Source: an uncultured Clostridiaceae bacterium (GTDB lineage Bacteria > Bacillota > Clostridia > TANB77 > CAG-508). From it: a stretch of DNA of 51,304 nt. The stretch's first letter is position 1; each line of letters starts with the position of its first letter. Below are positions 19,601-27,396 of the stretch, piece after piece. Position numbers and translations under genes: made by a program. The stretch is taken from the NCBI GenBank assembly GCA_947167695.1, contig CAMVIX010000004.1:1-51304 (forward strand), written 5' to 3'. The notes under the pieces are model-generated. The model made no database searches and was not told the DNA's origin. It was given only the letters and a program-made list of their open reading frames with translations.

Positions 19601-21572
19601 GTACATATGTAGCTGTTGTTGCTGTTCCATCTGCTAATTTTTGTAAAGATTCTGCTGTTGGTACAGGATTTCTTGAAACATCTACTGGTTCTGCATTTAC
19701 TTTTGTTATAAATTTTCTAAGGCTTAAGTCAAACCATTGTAATACAAGTGGCTCATAATCATCATCATCTTGTTGCCATGAAGAATTGTCTTCTGGTATT
19801 TCTTCAGTTTCATATTTGTCTAAATCTACATTGTTTGGTACCGAATCTCTATCTGTTACTTCATTTCCTCTTGCATCTGAATCATCAGTGATTTCAGCAA
19901 CATTTCTTAAAACTCTATTAGATGTATTAGGTTCTACTACTTCAAATACAACCTTAATATCCTTATAGTCTAATGTTTTTGTGTCTTTATTAAATTTCTT
20001 TATTAAATTTTCATCATCTAGTTCGTTATATTTTAAGTAATGTGTGGTGATTTTTGTTTCGTCTTCAGATAGCTCCCACATATAGTCCTGATTTGTTTTA
20101 TTTGTTGTTACAAATTTTAATCCCTCTGGAATATAGTCTGTTACTTCTGATGCATATCCATCTATTTCACCTTCATTAAATACGCGAATTGTATATGTAA
20201 CTAGGTCTCCTGTTTTTACCAAAAGCGGATTTTTTGGATGTACATATGTAGCTGTTGTTGCTGTTCCATCTGCTAATTTTTGTAAAGATTCTGCTGTTGG
20301 TATTGGCTCTCTTGATACATCTAGTGCTCTTGCATTTACTTGTGTTATAAATTTTCTTAAAGATAAATCAAATAATGGTCTCTTAACTATGACTTCTTTT
20401 ACAATTTCAACTTCCTGTGGTTCTTTTTCTGGTATTACAACTGGCTGTTCTGTAGCATAGTTATCACTATGAGTCCATAAAGTTGCTTTTGTTGAAGTAT
20501 AGCTTAATTTTAACTTTAATTTTATTTTTGAAATTGTAGTGTTTGTTGTAGGAATTGCTATATAAAAGTCTTCTCCTAATAGTGTTTTATCTATATTTGT
20601 ACTTTCAAGTACATTCTTTGTAGAGTTTAGTAAGGAGTAACCTGTTACTGCATTTCCATTTTGATCTAGAACTTGTGCATTTATTGTATATGGTAACTTG
20701 GTATGATTTGTTTCATTAAAATTATATGGGCCTGCTACAAAGCATTCTACATCATTAATTGTTTCAATATTTGTTATTGTATCATCAGCAGGTGTAGTAA
20801 AGCTAATATTAGGAACTTTCAATGCTTTTTTATCACCTGTTCCGTATACTGCTTGATTAGCCTTAGCAGATGTTATAAAGTATGTATATAATTTTTTCAT
20901 ATCATTATAACGTCTCGCATCATAGTCAATTCCATTATCAGCTAGCAAATGATCCATCTGCGTTCCATTTAATGCAATTGACGGAAAGTTTTCTGGCTCA
21001 TAGTGATAATGTGCGTTATCTGATGAAAAATACCATAGTGCCATCTGTTGTACAGTTTCAATATCATTATCTGTTAAAACATTTCTTGTAATTCCAGCTG
21101 CATCATAAAGCATTTGTTTTGTAAGCTCTTTACTTGCTTGTGGAGTTTGTTTTGGCAAATACATATTGTCTAATATCCACAATATAGAGTTGTATTTTGC
21201 TTGGTCTGAAATTATATCTCTATATTTATCTTCTAGTCCTGTCTTATCCTTCATATTGAAAGAAAAGTTGTATTCTTTTCTGTCGTTTCCAGCTGTAGTA
21301 GCACTTCCAAATCCTATTTCTGGATTAACACAATAAATAGGGTAATCGTATTTTGCAGTATCGCCTGCATTCATGCTATCATAGCTTACGATTTTCCATA
21401 TCGTTTTTTGTGGGTCTAAATTTGTTAGAGTATAAGTTTCGTTTCCCTCACGAGCTCCTACAATGTTTAAAAACATTGAATCTGACGCAAATGATTGCAC
21501 AGCAATAAAGACTGCTAAAAATGCAATCATAAAAGTTGTAACTGCAGCCACAATTTTTGTTTTACTTTTCAT
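16698..21572 (-). CDS. Giant surface adhesin: thioester (TQXA) domain plus six DUF11-type repeats
   Basis: This 1,624-residue exported protein starts at ATG 21572 after AAAAGGATGG. It has a signal peptide (VTTFMIAFLAVFIAVQSFA). A thioester domain follows, with YPIYCVNPEIGFGS (Cys) and ETVQQMALWYF (the Gln of the TQXA motif), which in this family form an internal thioester able to bond covalently to host or surface amines. After a spacer come six repeats of about 200 residues that open with FDLSLRKFITKVN and contain VTYTIRVFNEGE, ITDYIPEGLKFV and a Lys/Asn pattern suited to intramolecular isopeptide bonds. The last repeat is divergent (FDLSLLKWVSKAIV). The C-terminus is one membrane helix (SYIILTVISITIFAIGIALI) without LPXTG. 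No CGG is in frame in 1,624 codons. It is likely monocistronic, with its own promoter. Confidence 0.85.
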   Translation of the reverse strand: MKSKTKIVAAVTTFMIAFLAVFIAVQSFASDSMFLNIVGAREGNETYTLTNLDPQKTIWKIVSYDSMNAGDTAKYDYPIYCVNPEIGFGSATTAGNDRKEYNFSFNMKDKTGLEDKYRDIISDQAKYNSILWILDNMYLPKQTPQASKELTKQMLYDAAGITRNVLTDNDIETVQQMALWYFSSDNAHYHYEPENFPSIALNGTQMDHLLADNGIDYDARRYNDMKKLYTYFITSAKANQAVYGTGDKKALKVPNISFTTPADDTITNIETINDVECFVAGPYNFNETNHTKLPYTINAQVLDQNGNAVTGYSLLNSTKNVLESTNIDKTLLGEDFYIAIPTTNTTISKIKLKLKLSYTSTKATLWTHSDNYATEQPVVIPEKEPQEVEIVKEVIVKRPLFDLSLRKFITQVNARALDVSREPIPTAESLQKLADGTATTATYVHPKNPLLVKTGDLVTYTIRVFNEGEIDGYASEVTDYIPEGLKFVTTNKTNQDYMWELSEDETKITTHYLKYNELDDENLIKKFNKDTKTLDYKDIKVVFEVVEPNTSNRVLRNVAEITDDSDARGNEVTDRDSVPNNVDLDKYETEEIPEDNSSWQQDDDDYEPLVLQWFDLSLRKFITKVNAEPVDVSRNPVPTAESLQKLADGTATTATYVHPKNPLLVKTGDLVTYTIRVFNEGEIDGYAEEITDYIPEGLKFVEENETNKKYKWELSEDGKKITTSYLKFIEGESENLIKKFDKDAKALSYKDVEVVCEVTEPNTSNRTLRNIAEISKDLDENGKEVEDIDSTPNNVDLDKYENDTIPQDNSSWQEDDDDFEPLILKPEEKPFDLSLRKFITKVNNTNITTRVPKPTNESLNKLAAGTVTTASYEHPKDPILVKTGDIVTYTIRIYNEGEVAGFAEEITDNIPEGLKFVVDNETNKEYMWKLSEDGKKITTNYLSKAVSEDNLIAKFNKDAKTLDYRDVKVAFEVIEPNSSDRTLINIAEISEDSDESGNPVEDRDSVPDNNKDKEDDIDKEYLVLGNFDLSLRKFITKINSTEITNRIPRVDVSGLSDGTKHTATYTHPKDPIVVKNGDTVVYTIRVYNEGKQDGTATQITDYIPEGLRFVENSTINETYKWEVSEDGKTITTDYLANKEIKAFNKETKVLDYKDVLVEFYVTEPNTSERILRNIAEITNDSGDDEDSTPKNVDLDKYENEEIPEDNSSWQEDDDDYEQIKLQYFDLALRKFITKINSEDVTTRYPVVTMGEDENLKYTHPKDPILVANSDTVIYTIRVFNEGNTAGYAKEVTDDIPEGLAYLPKHEINTKYEWKLAEDGKTVSTDYLSKEKSDEREEDNLLKAFDKTAEIADGNPDYRDLQIAFKVTETNLASNRIIINTAEITDDSDENGNDIVDEDSTPNNNKPGEDDIDKEYLKVKYFDLSLLKWVSKAIVTENGQTTETNTGHTGLENPEPTVKVDLDRKNLNDVTVKFEYTIKVTNEGEIEGYAKEVSDYIPEGLKFVKEDNPGWEEKDGKIVTRKLENTLLKPGQSATVTVILTWINDGENVGLKVNIAEISEDYNEHGSKDIDSTPNNKKDGEDDIDDAPVILTIRTGIEPSYIILTVISITIFAIGIALIKKYVLK
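19513..19663 (-). repeat. Near-identical internal repeat in the adhesin, unit 1
   Basis: These 151 bases match 20152-20302 at an offset of 639 bases (213 codons) with only two differences that I can see (ACTAAATCT against ACTAGGTCT). The remaining repeats are clearly more diverged, so this pair looks recently duplicated or gene-converted. Confidence 0.8.
20152..20302 (-). repeat. Near-identical internal repeat in the adhesin, unit 2
   Basis: This is the partner of 19513-19663. The unit spacing equals one whole protein repeat, so exchange between copies keeps the frame and can change repeat number. Confidence 0.8.
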
Positions 21573-21613
21573 AATCCCCTTACCATCCTTTTAAATTTTT
21601 ATTTATATATTTT

Positions 21614-21643
21614 ATTTTACTACTTATATTAAAGATATGTCAA
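21614..21643 (-). promoter_or_regulatory. Promoter of the giant adhesin
   Basis: TTGACA (21643-21638) and TAAAAT (21619-21614) are separated by 18 bases on the minus strand, about 42 bases before the ATG at 21572. Confidence 0.7.
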
Positions 21644-21891
21644 TAGGCTATTTTATGGTTTTTTTTTGTGTTTTTTTTTATCATTTCTGTCTTCCTTACG
21701 GAAACTCATATTCAAAAAGTTCTTTTTCAATTTAAGGCTTATATTACAATTATATTACATTTTTTGTGTAAAATCAACATAATCTGTTAATTTTTTTACT
21801 GTTTTCCTTCACCTATTATACTATTTACCATATCTGTTTAGATATCTTGTAGTCTTTAGTAATATATAATCTTGACGTAAAACCACAAGAA
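21644..21891. other. AT-rich intergenic stretch
   Basis: I see no gene here. It lies between the adhesin promoter and the tRNA-end repeat. The short reading frames that cross it into the repeats have no binding site. Confidence 0.5.
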
Positions 21892-21941
21892 AGACAATCC
21901 TTTCGGATTGTCTTTCCCGTTGGAGGCGCCACCCGGAATCG
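21892..21941. repeat. Copy of the tRNA-Cys 3' end and terminator (attachment-site-like direct repeat)
   Basis: These 50 bases are identical to 22046-22095, which contain the last 21 bases of tRNA-Cys and its downstream hairpin. The 104 bases between the copies hold a second hairpin (AACAGTCC/GGACTGTT) and no gene. Duplicated tRNA 3' ends are the usual mark left by site-specific integration, here reduced to a scar. Confidence 0.7.
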
Positions 21942-22043
21942 CCAAAGGCCGCCGCCTTAAAAACAGTCCACTGGACTGTTTTTTTCTTCACTTCGTTCAG
22001 ACACAGGCTTTCGATTCCTCCATCAAATTGCCGCTCCAACAGA

Positions 22044-22069
22044 AAAGACAATCCTTTCGGATTGTCTTT
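22044..22069 (-). terminator. Terminator of the tRNA genes
   Basis: On the minus strand AAAGACAATCC pairs with GGATTGTCTTT around GAAA, followed by TTCTG. It begins five bases after the tRNA-Cys CCA end. Confidence 0.65.
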
Positions 22070-22074
22070 CCCGT

Positions 22075-22148
22075 TGGAGGCGCCACCCGGAATCGAACCG
22101 GGGATCAGAGTTTTGCAGACTCGTGCCTTACCGCTTGGCTATAGCGCC
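22075..22148 (-). tRNA. trnC: tRNA-Cys (anticodon GCA)
   Basis: The 74-base sequence has acceptor arms GGCGCTA and TGGCGCC, anticodon loop CTGCAAA, a standard T loop TTCGATT and an encoded CCA end. It lies downstream of tRNA-Gly on the same strand with a palindromic repeat between them, and shares its promoter by position. Confidence 0.95.
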
Positions 22149-22174
22149 GTGTTAAGAAAATGTTGAGAAAAAGG

Positions 22175-22247
22175 TGAGAAAAAGGGACGGTTCTCTTTTC
22201 TCATTTTTTTGAAAGAATTGAGAAAAGAGAACCGTCCCCTTTTCTCA
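22175..22247. repeat. Long palindrome between the two tRNA genes
   Basis: The arms TGAGAAAAAGGGACGG.. and ..CCGTCCCCTTTTCTCA extend for about 29 bases, around a loop with TTTTTTT. It belongs to the same class of GGGAC-containing palindromes as the GTGAGCC repeats. On RNA it would form a long hairpin between the tRNAs. Confidence 0.7.
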
Positions 22248-22251
22248 GTCA

Positions 22252-22327
22252 TGGAGCGGGAAACGGGGCTCAAACCCGCGACCTCTACCTTGGCAAGGTA
22301 GCGCTCTATCAACTGAGCTATTCCCGC
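22252..22327 (-). tRNA. trnG: tRNA-Gly (anticodon GCC), unusual D and T loops
   Basis: The 76-base sequence has acceptor arms GCGGGAA and TTCCCGC, anticodon loop TTGCCAA (seven bases) and an encoded CCA end. The D loop reads AGTTGATA where AGTTGGTA is usual, and the T loop reads TTTGAGC where TTCGANN is usual. That replaces the near-universal G19-C56 tertiary pair with A19-U56, and both changes fit each other. The anticodon is ordinary, so this is not an obvious reader of four-base CGGN. Confidence 0.93.
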
Positions 22328-22348
22328 ATATAAAATTAGAACAATAAT

Positions 22349-22377
22349 AGAATAACAAAAAAATAACAGAATGTCAA
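22349..22377 (-). promoter_or_regulatory. Promoter of the tRNA-Gly/tRNA-Cys unit
   Basis: TTGACA (22377-22372) and TATTCT (22354-22349) are separated by 17 bases on the minus strand, 22 bases before the mature 5' end of tRNA-Gly. Confidence 0.7.
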
Positions 22378-22393
22378 GTATTTATACGAAAAA

Positions 22394-23668
22394 TTATTGC
22401 TGTAATAGATGCGTGCCGTTTGGCGATACACGCCACTGTATAGTTTTAAATGTTTTCCAAATAGAGTACCAATAATCTTCTGGCTCTTTTTTATATATAG
22501 TATGCGGCAAGGTAAGCTTTAATTCTAGAATTTTCTCATTTCCTATGTATATTTCTGCTGTACCAATTTGCGTATCTTTAAATACTGGAGCTTCTAGTGC
22601 TTTCTGGCACTCGATTTTTATTTTTATATCTTCTTCTTTTCCTTTTTTCACTGGGTATTTATCAAATAATATTTGTTCTATTTGTGGAGCAATGAATTGC
22701 TCTTTTCCTTTTATTATTTCAACACTATTTTGGCTTTTCCACTCTTTAAAAGTTTTATTTATCCTTTCTTTCAAATCTATTTGAGAATAATTTGCAAATG
22801 CATATTCTAAAACTTTTATACTATCTTTCGTTCTAAATCTCTTTGTATCTGCTCCAAGCACAACAGAAATAAGATTCATGTCATTTCTTACACATGAAAC
22901 TACTAAGCATCTACCTGCATTGTTGGTGAATCCTGTTTTTACACCATTTACTCCATTTAAGACACCTAGGAGCTCATTTGTATTATTTATATTTTTTTGA
23001 TACCCATTTATTAAGATACTTTTTGTCTTTGTACCTACTATTTGCTTAAATTTTTGATTATTTAATGCATAATCAGTAAGCAAAGCAAGCTCATAAGCAG
23101 TTGTATAATGCTCATCATTATCTAAACCATGTGGAGTTACAAAATGAGTTTCTTTTAATCCTATTTCTTTGGCTTTGCTATTCATTAGAATACTAAATCC
23201 TTCATAGCTTCCTCCAATTGTTTGTGCTATTTGCGCAGCAGCATCATTTCCAGAGCATAACATTAATCCGTATAGCAAATCAATCATAGTAATTTTATCC
23301 CCCGCAGACAATCCAAGCCTTGAGCCCCCTACTGCTGCTGCTTGCTTTGATACTACTATTGTTTCATCTAACTTGCTACTTTCCAGGGCAATAATACATG
23401 TCATAATTTTAGTCGTACTTGCCATAGCACGCCTATCATTTTCATTTTTTCCATATAGTATTTTTTTAGACTCTCTGTCTATCACAACCACTGCTTTGGA
23501 ATTTAAGTTTAGCTCCTTACTTGGTTCAGCAACTGTTTGTAAAATTTCCTTTTGTACTTCCTCAGCATCTATTATATCGTCATCTTCCTCAAACTCATCT
23601 GCAAAAACTGCATTATTAAAAAGCAGCATAAATACAGTCAAAATAATAATACAAATTTTTCTCTTCAC
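22394..23668 (-). CDS. dacF: D-alanyl-D-alanine carboxypeptidase (DacF type, S11 family)
   Basis: This 424-residue penicillin-binding enzyme trims the last D-Ala from peptidoglycan stem peptides outside the membrane. It starts at GTG 23668 after AAAAGGGTGA and has a signal peptide (IILTVFMLLFNNAVFA). The active-site motifs are all present: ASTTKIM (Ser84 and Lys87), CSGND (about 138-142) and VKTGFT (about 243). The C-terminal beta-rich domain typical of DacF/DacA (KGKEEDIKIKIECQ) follows. It lies 40 bases after the CAP-domain gene, so the two are probably one transcript. DacF and CwlD are both used in spore cortex maturation, but this could also be a vegetative DacA. No in-frame CGG. Confidence 0.88.
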   Translation of the reverse strand: MKRKICIIILTVFMLLFNNAVFADEFEEDDDIIDAEEVQKEILQTVAEPSKELNLNSKAVVVIDRESKKILYGKNENDRRAMASTTKIMTCIIALESSKLDETIVVSKQAAAVGGSRLGLSAGDKITMIDLLYGLMLCSGNDAAAQIAQTIGGSYEGFSILMNSKAKEIGLKETHFVTPHGLDNDEHYTTAYELALLTDYALNNQKFKQIVGTKTKSILINGYQKNINNTNELLGVLNGVNGVKTGFTNNAGRCLVVSCVRNDMNLISVVLGADTKRFRTKDSIKVLEYAFANYSQIDLKERINKTFKEWKSQNSVEIIKGKEQFIAPQIEQILFDKYPVKKGKEEDIKIKIECQKALEAPVFKDTQIGTAEIYIGNEKILELKLTLPHTIYKKEPEDYWYSIWKTFKTIQWRVSPNGTHLLQQ

Positions 23669-23707
23669 TTAAAATCACCCTTTTCACAAGATGTGTCCCC
23701 ATTGTCC

Positions 23708-24476
23708 TCACCTACCAATGAACATTTGGACATAGAGTTTGCCGTATTTAGGGCTACTTACTACTGCTAGGCCTGTGTAGTTGTAGCTGGTGTTTAATAT
23801 GTTTGCCCTGTGGCCGTGATGAGTTCATCCATGCATTTACTGCTCCGCTATTTGTGCTGTTTCCTGCTATGTTTTCTCCGGCTGTTTTGTAAGTTATTCC
23901 ATAGTTTTTAAGCATATCAAATGGTGAACCATATGTTGGAGATGTATGACTAAAATAGCCACTTTCTACCATGTCTTTTGCTTTTACTCTTGCTACATTT
24001 TGGACTTCGTCATCTACAATTAATACTTGCAATCCCGCTGCCGTTCTTTGCTTATTTATTAAATCTAGTGTTTCTTTTTCGTCTTTTGTAAGTCCTACTG
24101 TACCTGTTGTTTTGGCAGTATTGTTTGTGCTTGTGTTCTGATTTGTTGTACTTGCCTGATTTGGGTAAATTGGTTTTACATAGTCTGTACTTACTGCTCC
24201 AATATAATCACTATCTGTTTGTATTACATACCAGTTTCCAACCTTTGCAAATACACGTATGTATTCATTTTTATAAACTTGGTTTACGACATTATATGTA
24301 GTTCCTGGTCCTGATCTTACATTTAATGTTGTTGCTGTCACTAAGCCTGTTACGAAATCTGTTTTTTCATAATAACGCATTCCAACCGAATATGTGCAAA
24401 ATAATAATAGCAATAATAAAAGAATTGTGAATATCCAAAGTAATTTTCCTTTGAATTTTGAAAAAATGTGAAACAT
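23708..24476 (-). CDS. Secreted SH3b-CAP domain protein, one CGG +1 shift site
   Basis: This 255-residue protein has one N-terminal membrane anchor (KLLWIFTILLLLLLLFCTYSV), a bacterial SH3 domain (ATTLNVRSGPGTTYNVV), an Asn/Thr-rich linker and a CAP/SCP (YkwD-like) domain starting LTKDEKETLDLINKQR and including HTSPTYGSPFDML. The zero frame derails after VNAWMNSS. Skipping C at CGG codon 221 restores GHRANILNTSYNYTG, the CAP signature, and continues through LAVVSSPKYGKLYVQMFIG to TGA at 23708. The shifted product has the full length expected of the domain. It starts at ATG 24476 after AGGAGGAAT. It is likely cotranscribed with dacF. Confidence 0.9.
23814..23816 (-). other. CGG +1 frameshift site (CAP protein, codon 221)
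   Basis: The codons read AAC TCA TCA CGG CCA CAG. Skipping C gives TCA GGC CAC AGG GCA AAC (SGHRAN), the conserved CAP motif; the zero frame gives unrelated sequence and stops. Confidence 0.92.
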
Positions 24477-24561
24477 ATCTATTCCTCCTTAAAAATTTAT
24501 TTAGTAGATTGTTCCCACTTTTTTCTATTTTATTCACAATTCTTAAAAAAATGTACAAAAC

Positions 24562-24613
24562 GTGAGCCAAAGGGGACACACCTCGGCCTCGGAATGTCCC
24601 CTGGTTGGCTCAC
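24562..24613. repeat. GTGAGCC palindromic repeat, copy d
   Basis: The arms GTGAGCCAAAGGGGACA and TGTCCCCTGGTTGGCTCAC flank a CCTCGGCCTCGG inner stem. It lies between the end of the secretion operon (24660) and the CAP gene and could separate the two transcripts. Confidence 0.7.
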
Positions 24614-24659
24614 GCCAAGTATTTGAATCGATTTTTTCTATAATACTGTTCCATTGATT

Positions 24660-27384
24660 TTAGTCTAATCCATCTTCGTAGTCTCCCATATCTTTAAACA
24701 TAGCTTTTTCTGTTTCTTTTACTCCTGCTGTGTTTAGTGAATCCATATATACCCTCATGTGCTCTGCCATATTTCTTTCTGATGGATCTTTTAGGTCTTC
24801 TATATTTGAATGAAGTAGCCTCTGCATTTCCTTTTTTCTACCCTCTTTTGTGTTTATGCCCTTGTATTTTGCATAATCTTCATATGCATCAAGCATCCTG
24901 TTCTTTTTCTTATCTAGTTGATATTTCAATCTTGCATTGTCAACGCTCTTTTTAGTTGAATTATATGCACTAGCTGCACCACTGGCTGCTGTGCCCTCTC
25001 CTGTTAATCCATAGCCTATAGCTGCACTTACCATTCTTCCACCGTATATTTCTTGCTGTTTTCCCAGTATTTGCATCCCATGCTTTTTTTAAATCATCTT
25101 TAAAGATTTGGCCTTGCGTAGGTTTACCGCTACCTGCTTGTGATGGCTGATTTTGTGCAGGTTGCAAGTTTGGCTGATTTTGCACAGGTACACTTGTTGC
25201 GTTGCTTGGAAGCCCATCTGGACCTCTCATATTCTTTATAGCGCTTGCTTTTTCTCCGGCATTTTTTGGATCGACTCCTTTGCCGTATTTTGCAATTCTT
25301 CCTCCTACTTTTTGTGCATTTTTAAGCATTGTAGCACCTAATACTGCTGCCGAACCCAAGCTCTTTGTTTCAAAACCGAAAATTTCTTTTACAATATCTT
25401 CAGATTTAAACATAAATCCTAGCATTATTATTGCTACGAATATTTTTCCTATTTGCAATACTCCTACAGAATTGTTTATTACTGCAAATATATTTTGTAA
25501 AAATACCATATATATTATGCAGTGGAAAGGTTGAATTAATATGTTAAATACAAATTCTTTAAACCATTTACCAAGAGCTTGTGCTCTACCATCTCCAGCT
25601 TTGTCTATCGAATAAGTTACTGTTATTATTGGTGCTATCATAACTAGGAAGCATAGTGTTATAAACCTTTTTATGTATATAACTAGAAATGCTAATGTCA
25701 TTGCAACAAGCATTACATATAAAAGTGCTGAGCCCATACCTTTGGAGAAAAATGGGCTAAAGGATTCTCCTAATAATTTAGATTGTATGTCTGTTCCTTG
25801 TATTGCATCAGTTACCGCTCCTGTAACAGGGTCTGTAATATTACCAATATTCGATATTGTATTCATTTCCTGCGTTATTTGTGTTTCCTGAGTTTGCCTT
25901 GCCTTATCTAATACGTCTATAATTCCATTATTTAGCTGGATTACAAAAATAATAATATAATGCAAAACAAATAATAATGCAAACCCTACCAGCCAGTCTT
26001 TAAGCATTTTTTGATATTTTGTTCTTTCATCTGCAACACTTGAAATTGCCATTCTAATTCCAATATATATTAGAACTGCAAGTGCAAGCGCTATGCATAA
26101 TACTCTTATTGAATAATACCAGCCAGCAACATTTCTTCTTATTTCAAGTAATGGATTAAAGCTATCAGTGTTTAGGTCTGATCCAGCTGCTGTATCAAAA
26201 TTAAATATATCTATGTCTAGTATTGGTAGCTTATTAAAGAATATATCGTCCAAGGTGATCCATGCAAAGCTCTTGTTGTTTCCAATGTTTGCAAGCAATG
26301 ATTCTGAAAGCTGTATTATAGCACCTGGAACTATTATTAGTAATAGTTTAAATTTATATGTAAGTATCCCTGCTAAAGCATCTCCTGTAATGGAGAATAA
26401 ATTAAATATAGCATCAACTGTTGTAGTTGTATTTCCTAAAGCTCTTTCTATCCATGAAACTACATAACTATAAAGACTTCCTAGAAATGTTTCTCTGTCC
26501 TCTGTTGGTCTAATTTTATTTGCAATTTCTATTATCTTTTCGTAGAATTCTCCACTTGTGCTACTTGCGAGTCCTAAAAAGTAATTTTTTAAATTTTGTA
26601 GCCTAGTTGCCTCATCTAAGTCTTTCCATTCTTCTTCTTTTTGTACTTTAAGTGCACTTAATTCATTGTTTAACATTTGTTTTGCTTGATCTAAAGTTAT
26701 AGTGCTTTCATCTATTACTTTATATAGCGACTCTATATATTCGTGCTCGCTTACAACACTATTTACAATATTTTCTACCCTATCCTTATCTACATAGTTA
26801 TAGTCTATATTTAGCTTAATATCGTTTATAACAATGTTTTCCCAATCATTTCTAAATCTTTCTAAAAAATTGGCTCTTTCCTCATCAGTATTATATTTAT
26901 CTAATTCATTTTCTACCCATTGTCTTATTGAACTTTGTATTTCACCTTCTGTAAGAGGTGCATCTGGTATAACAACAGTAGGTACTGGTTCTTCTTCTGT
27001 TTGAAGTTTGTCCTTGTACTCGTCTATATAATTGTCTAAATTAATACTACCAATGTAGCTTCTAGCAGCCCCATCATAGCTACTTGGATCTAGTTCTTGA
27101 TTTATCAAAAGATTTTTAAATTCTACTGCAACTTCTCTACTATCTGTTGTAAAATTGTATGAATTTAAAGCAATATTAACCTGGTTTTTAATTTCATCTT
27201 CATTTAACCCATTTTTATATAGCTCATCTATCTTTTCATAAACCAATAAATCAATCACTTCATGCAATTTCTGTTCAATTTCATTAGAGCTTAAAGCAGC
27301 AAATACTATTCTCGGGAATATGCTATTTATAAGTATTAATGCTGTTAATATTGAAATAATTGCTTTTTTTGTTATTGTTTTCAT
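24660..27384 (-). CDS. VirB6-like membrane protein A, one CGG +1 shift site
   Basis: This 907-residue protein starts at ATG 27384 after AAGGAGGGAA with a signal-like helix. A long soluble, helical segment (residues about 30-300) is followed by the polytopic VirB6/TrbL-like core with LYIGIRMAISSVADERTKY and VTYSIDKAGDGRAQALGKW, motifs shared with four other proteins in the operon. In conjugation systems VirB6 forms the inner-membrane channel. A Gln/Pro-rich linker leads to the shift at CGG codon 781; skipping C joins ARNIGGRMVSAAIGYG and a helical charged tail ending at 24660. A weak purine-rich stretch precedes the first Met of the tail frame, so separate initiation cannot be fully excluded. 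It is the last gene of the operon. Confidence 0.75.
25042..25044 (-). other. CGG +1 frameshift site (VirB6-like A, codon 781)
   Basis: The codons read AGA AAT ATA CGG TGG AAG. Skipping C gives ATA GGT GGA AGA ATG (IGGRM) and opens a 127-codon continuation; the zero frame ends 25 codons later. Confidence 0.8.
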
Positions 27385-27396
27385 ATTCCCTCCTTA

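Noticed and set aside
21821..22144. Reading frames across the tRNA-Cys region
   Set aside because: They run through tRNA sequence and hairpin repeats on both strands and have no binding site.
22252..22327. tRNA-Gly as the reader of CGGN
   Set aside because: Its anticodon loop has the ordinary seven bases with GCC; it could read GGC and GGT after the C is skipped but cannot pair with CGGN as four bases.
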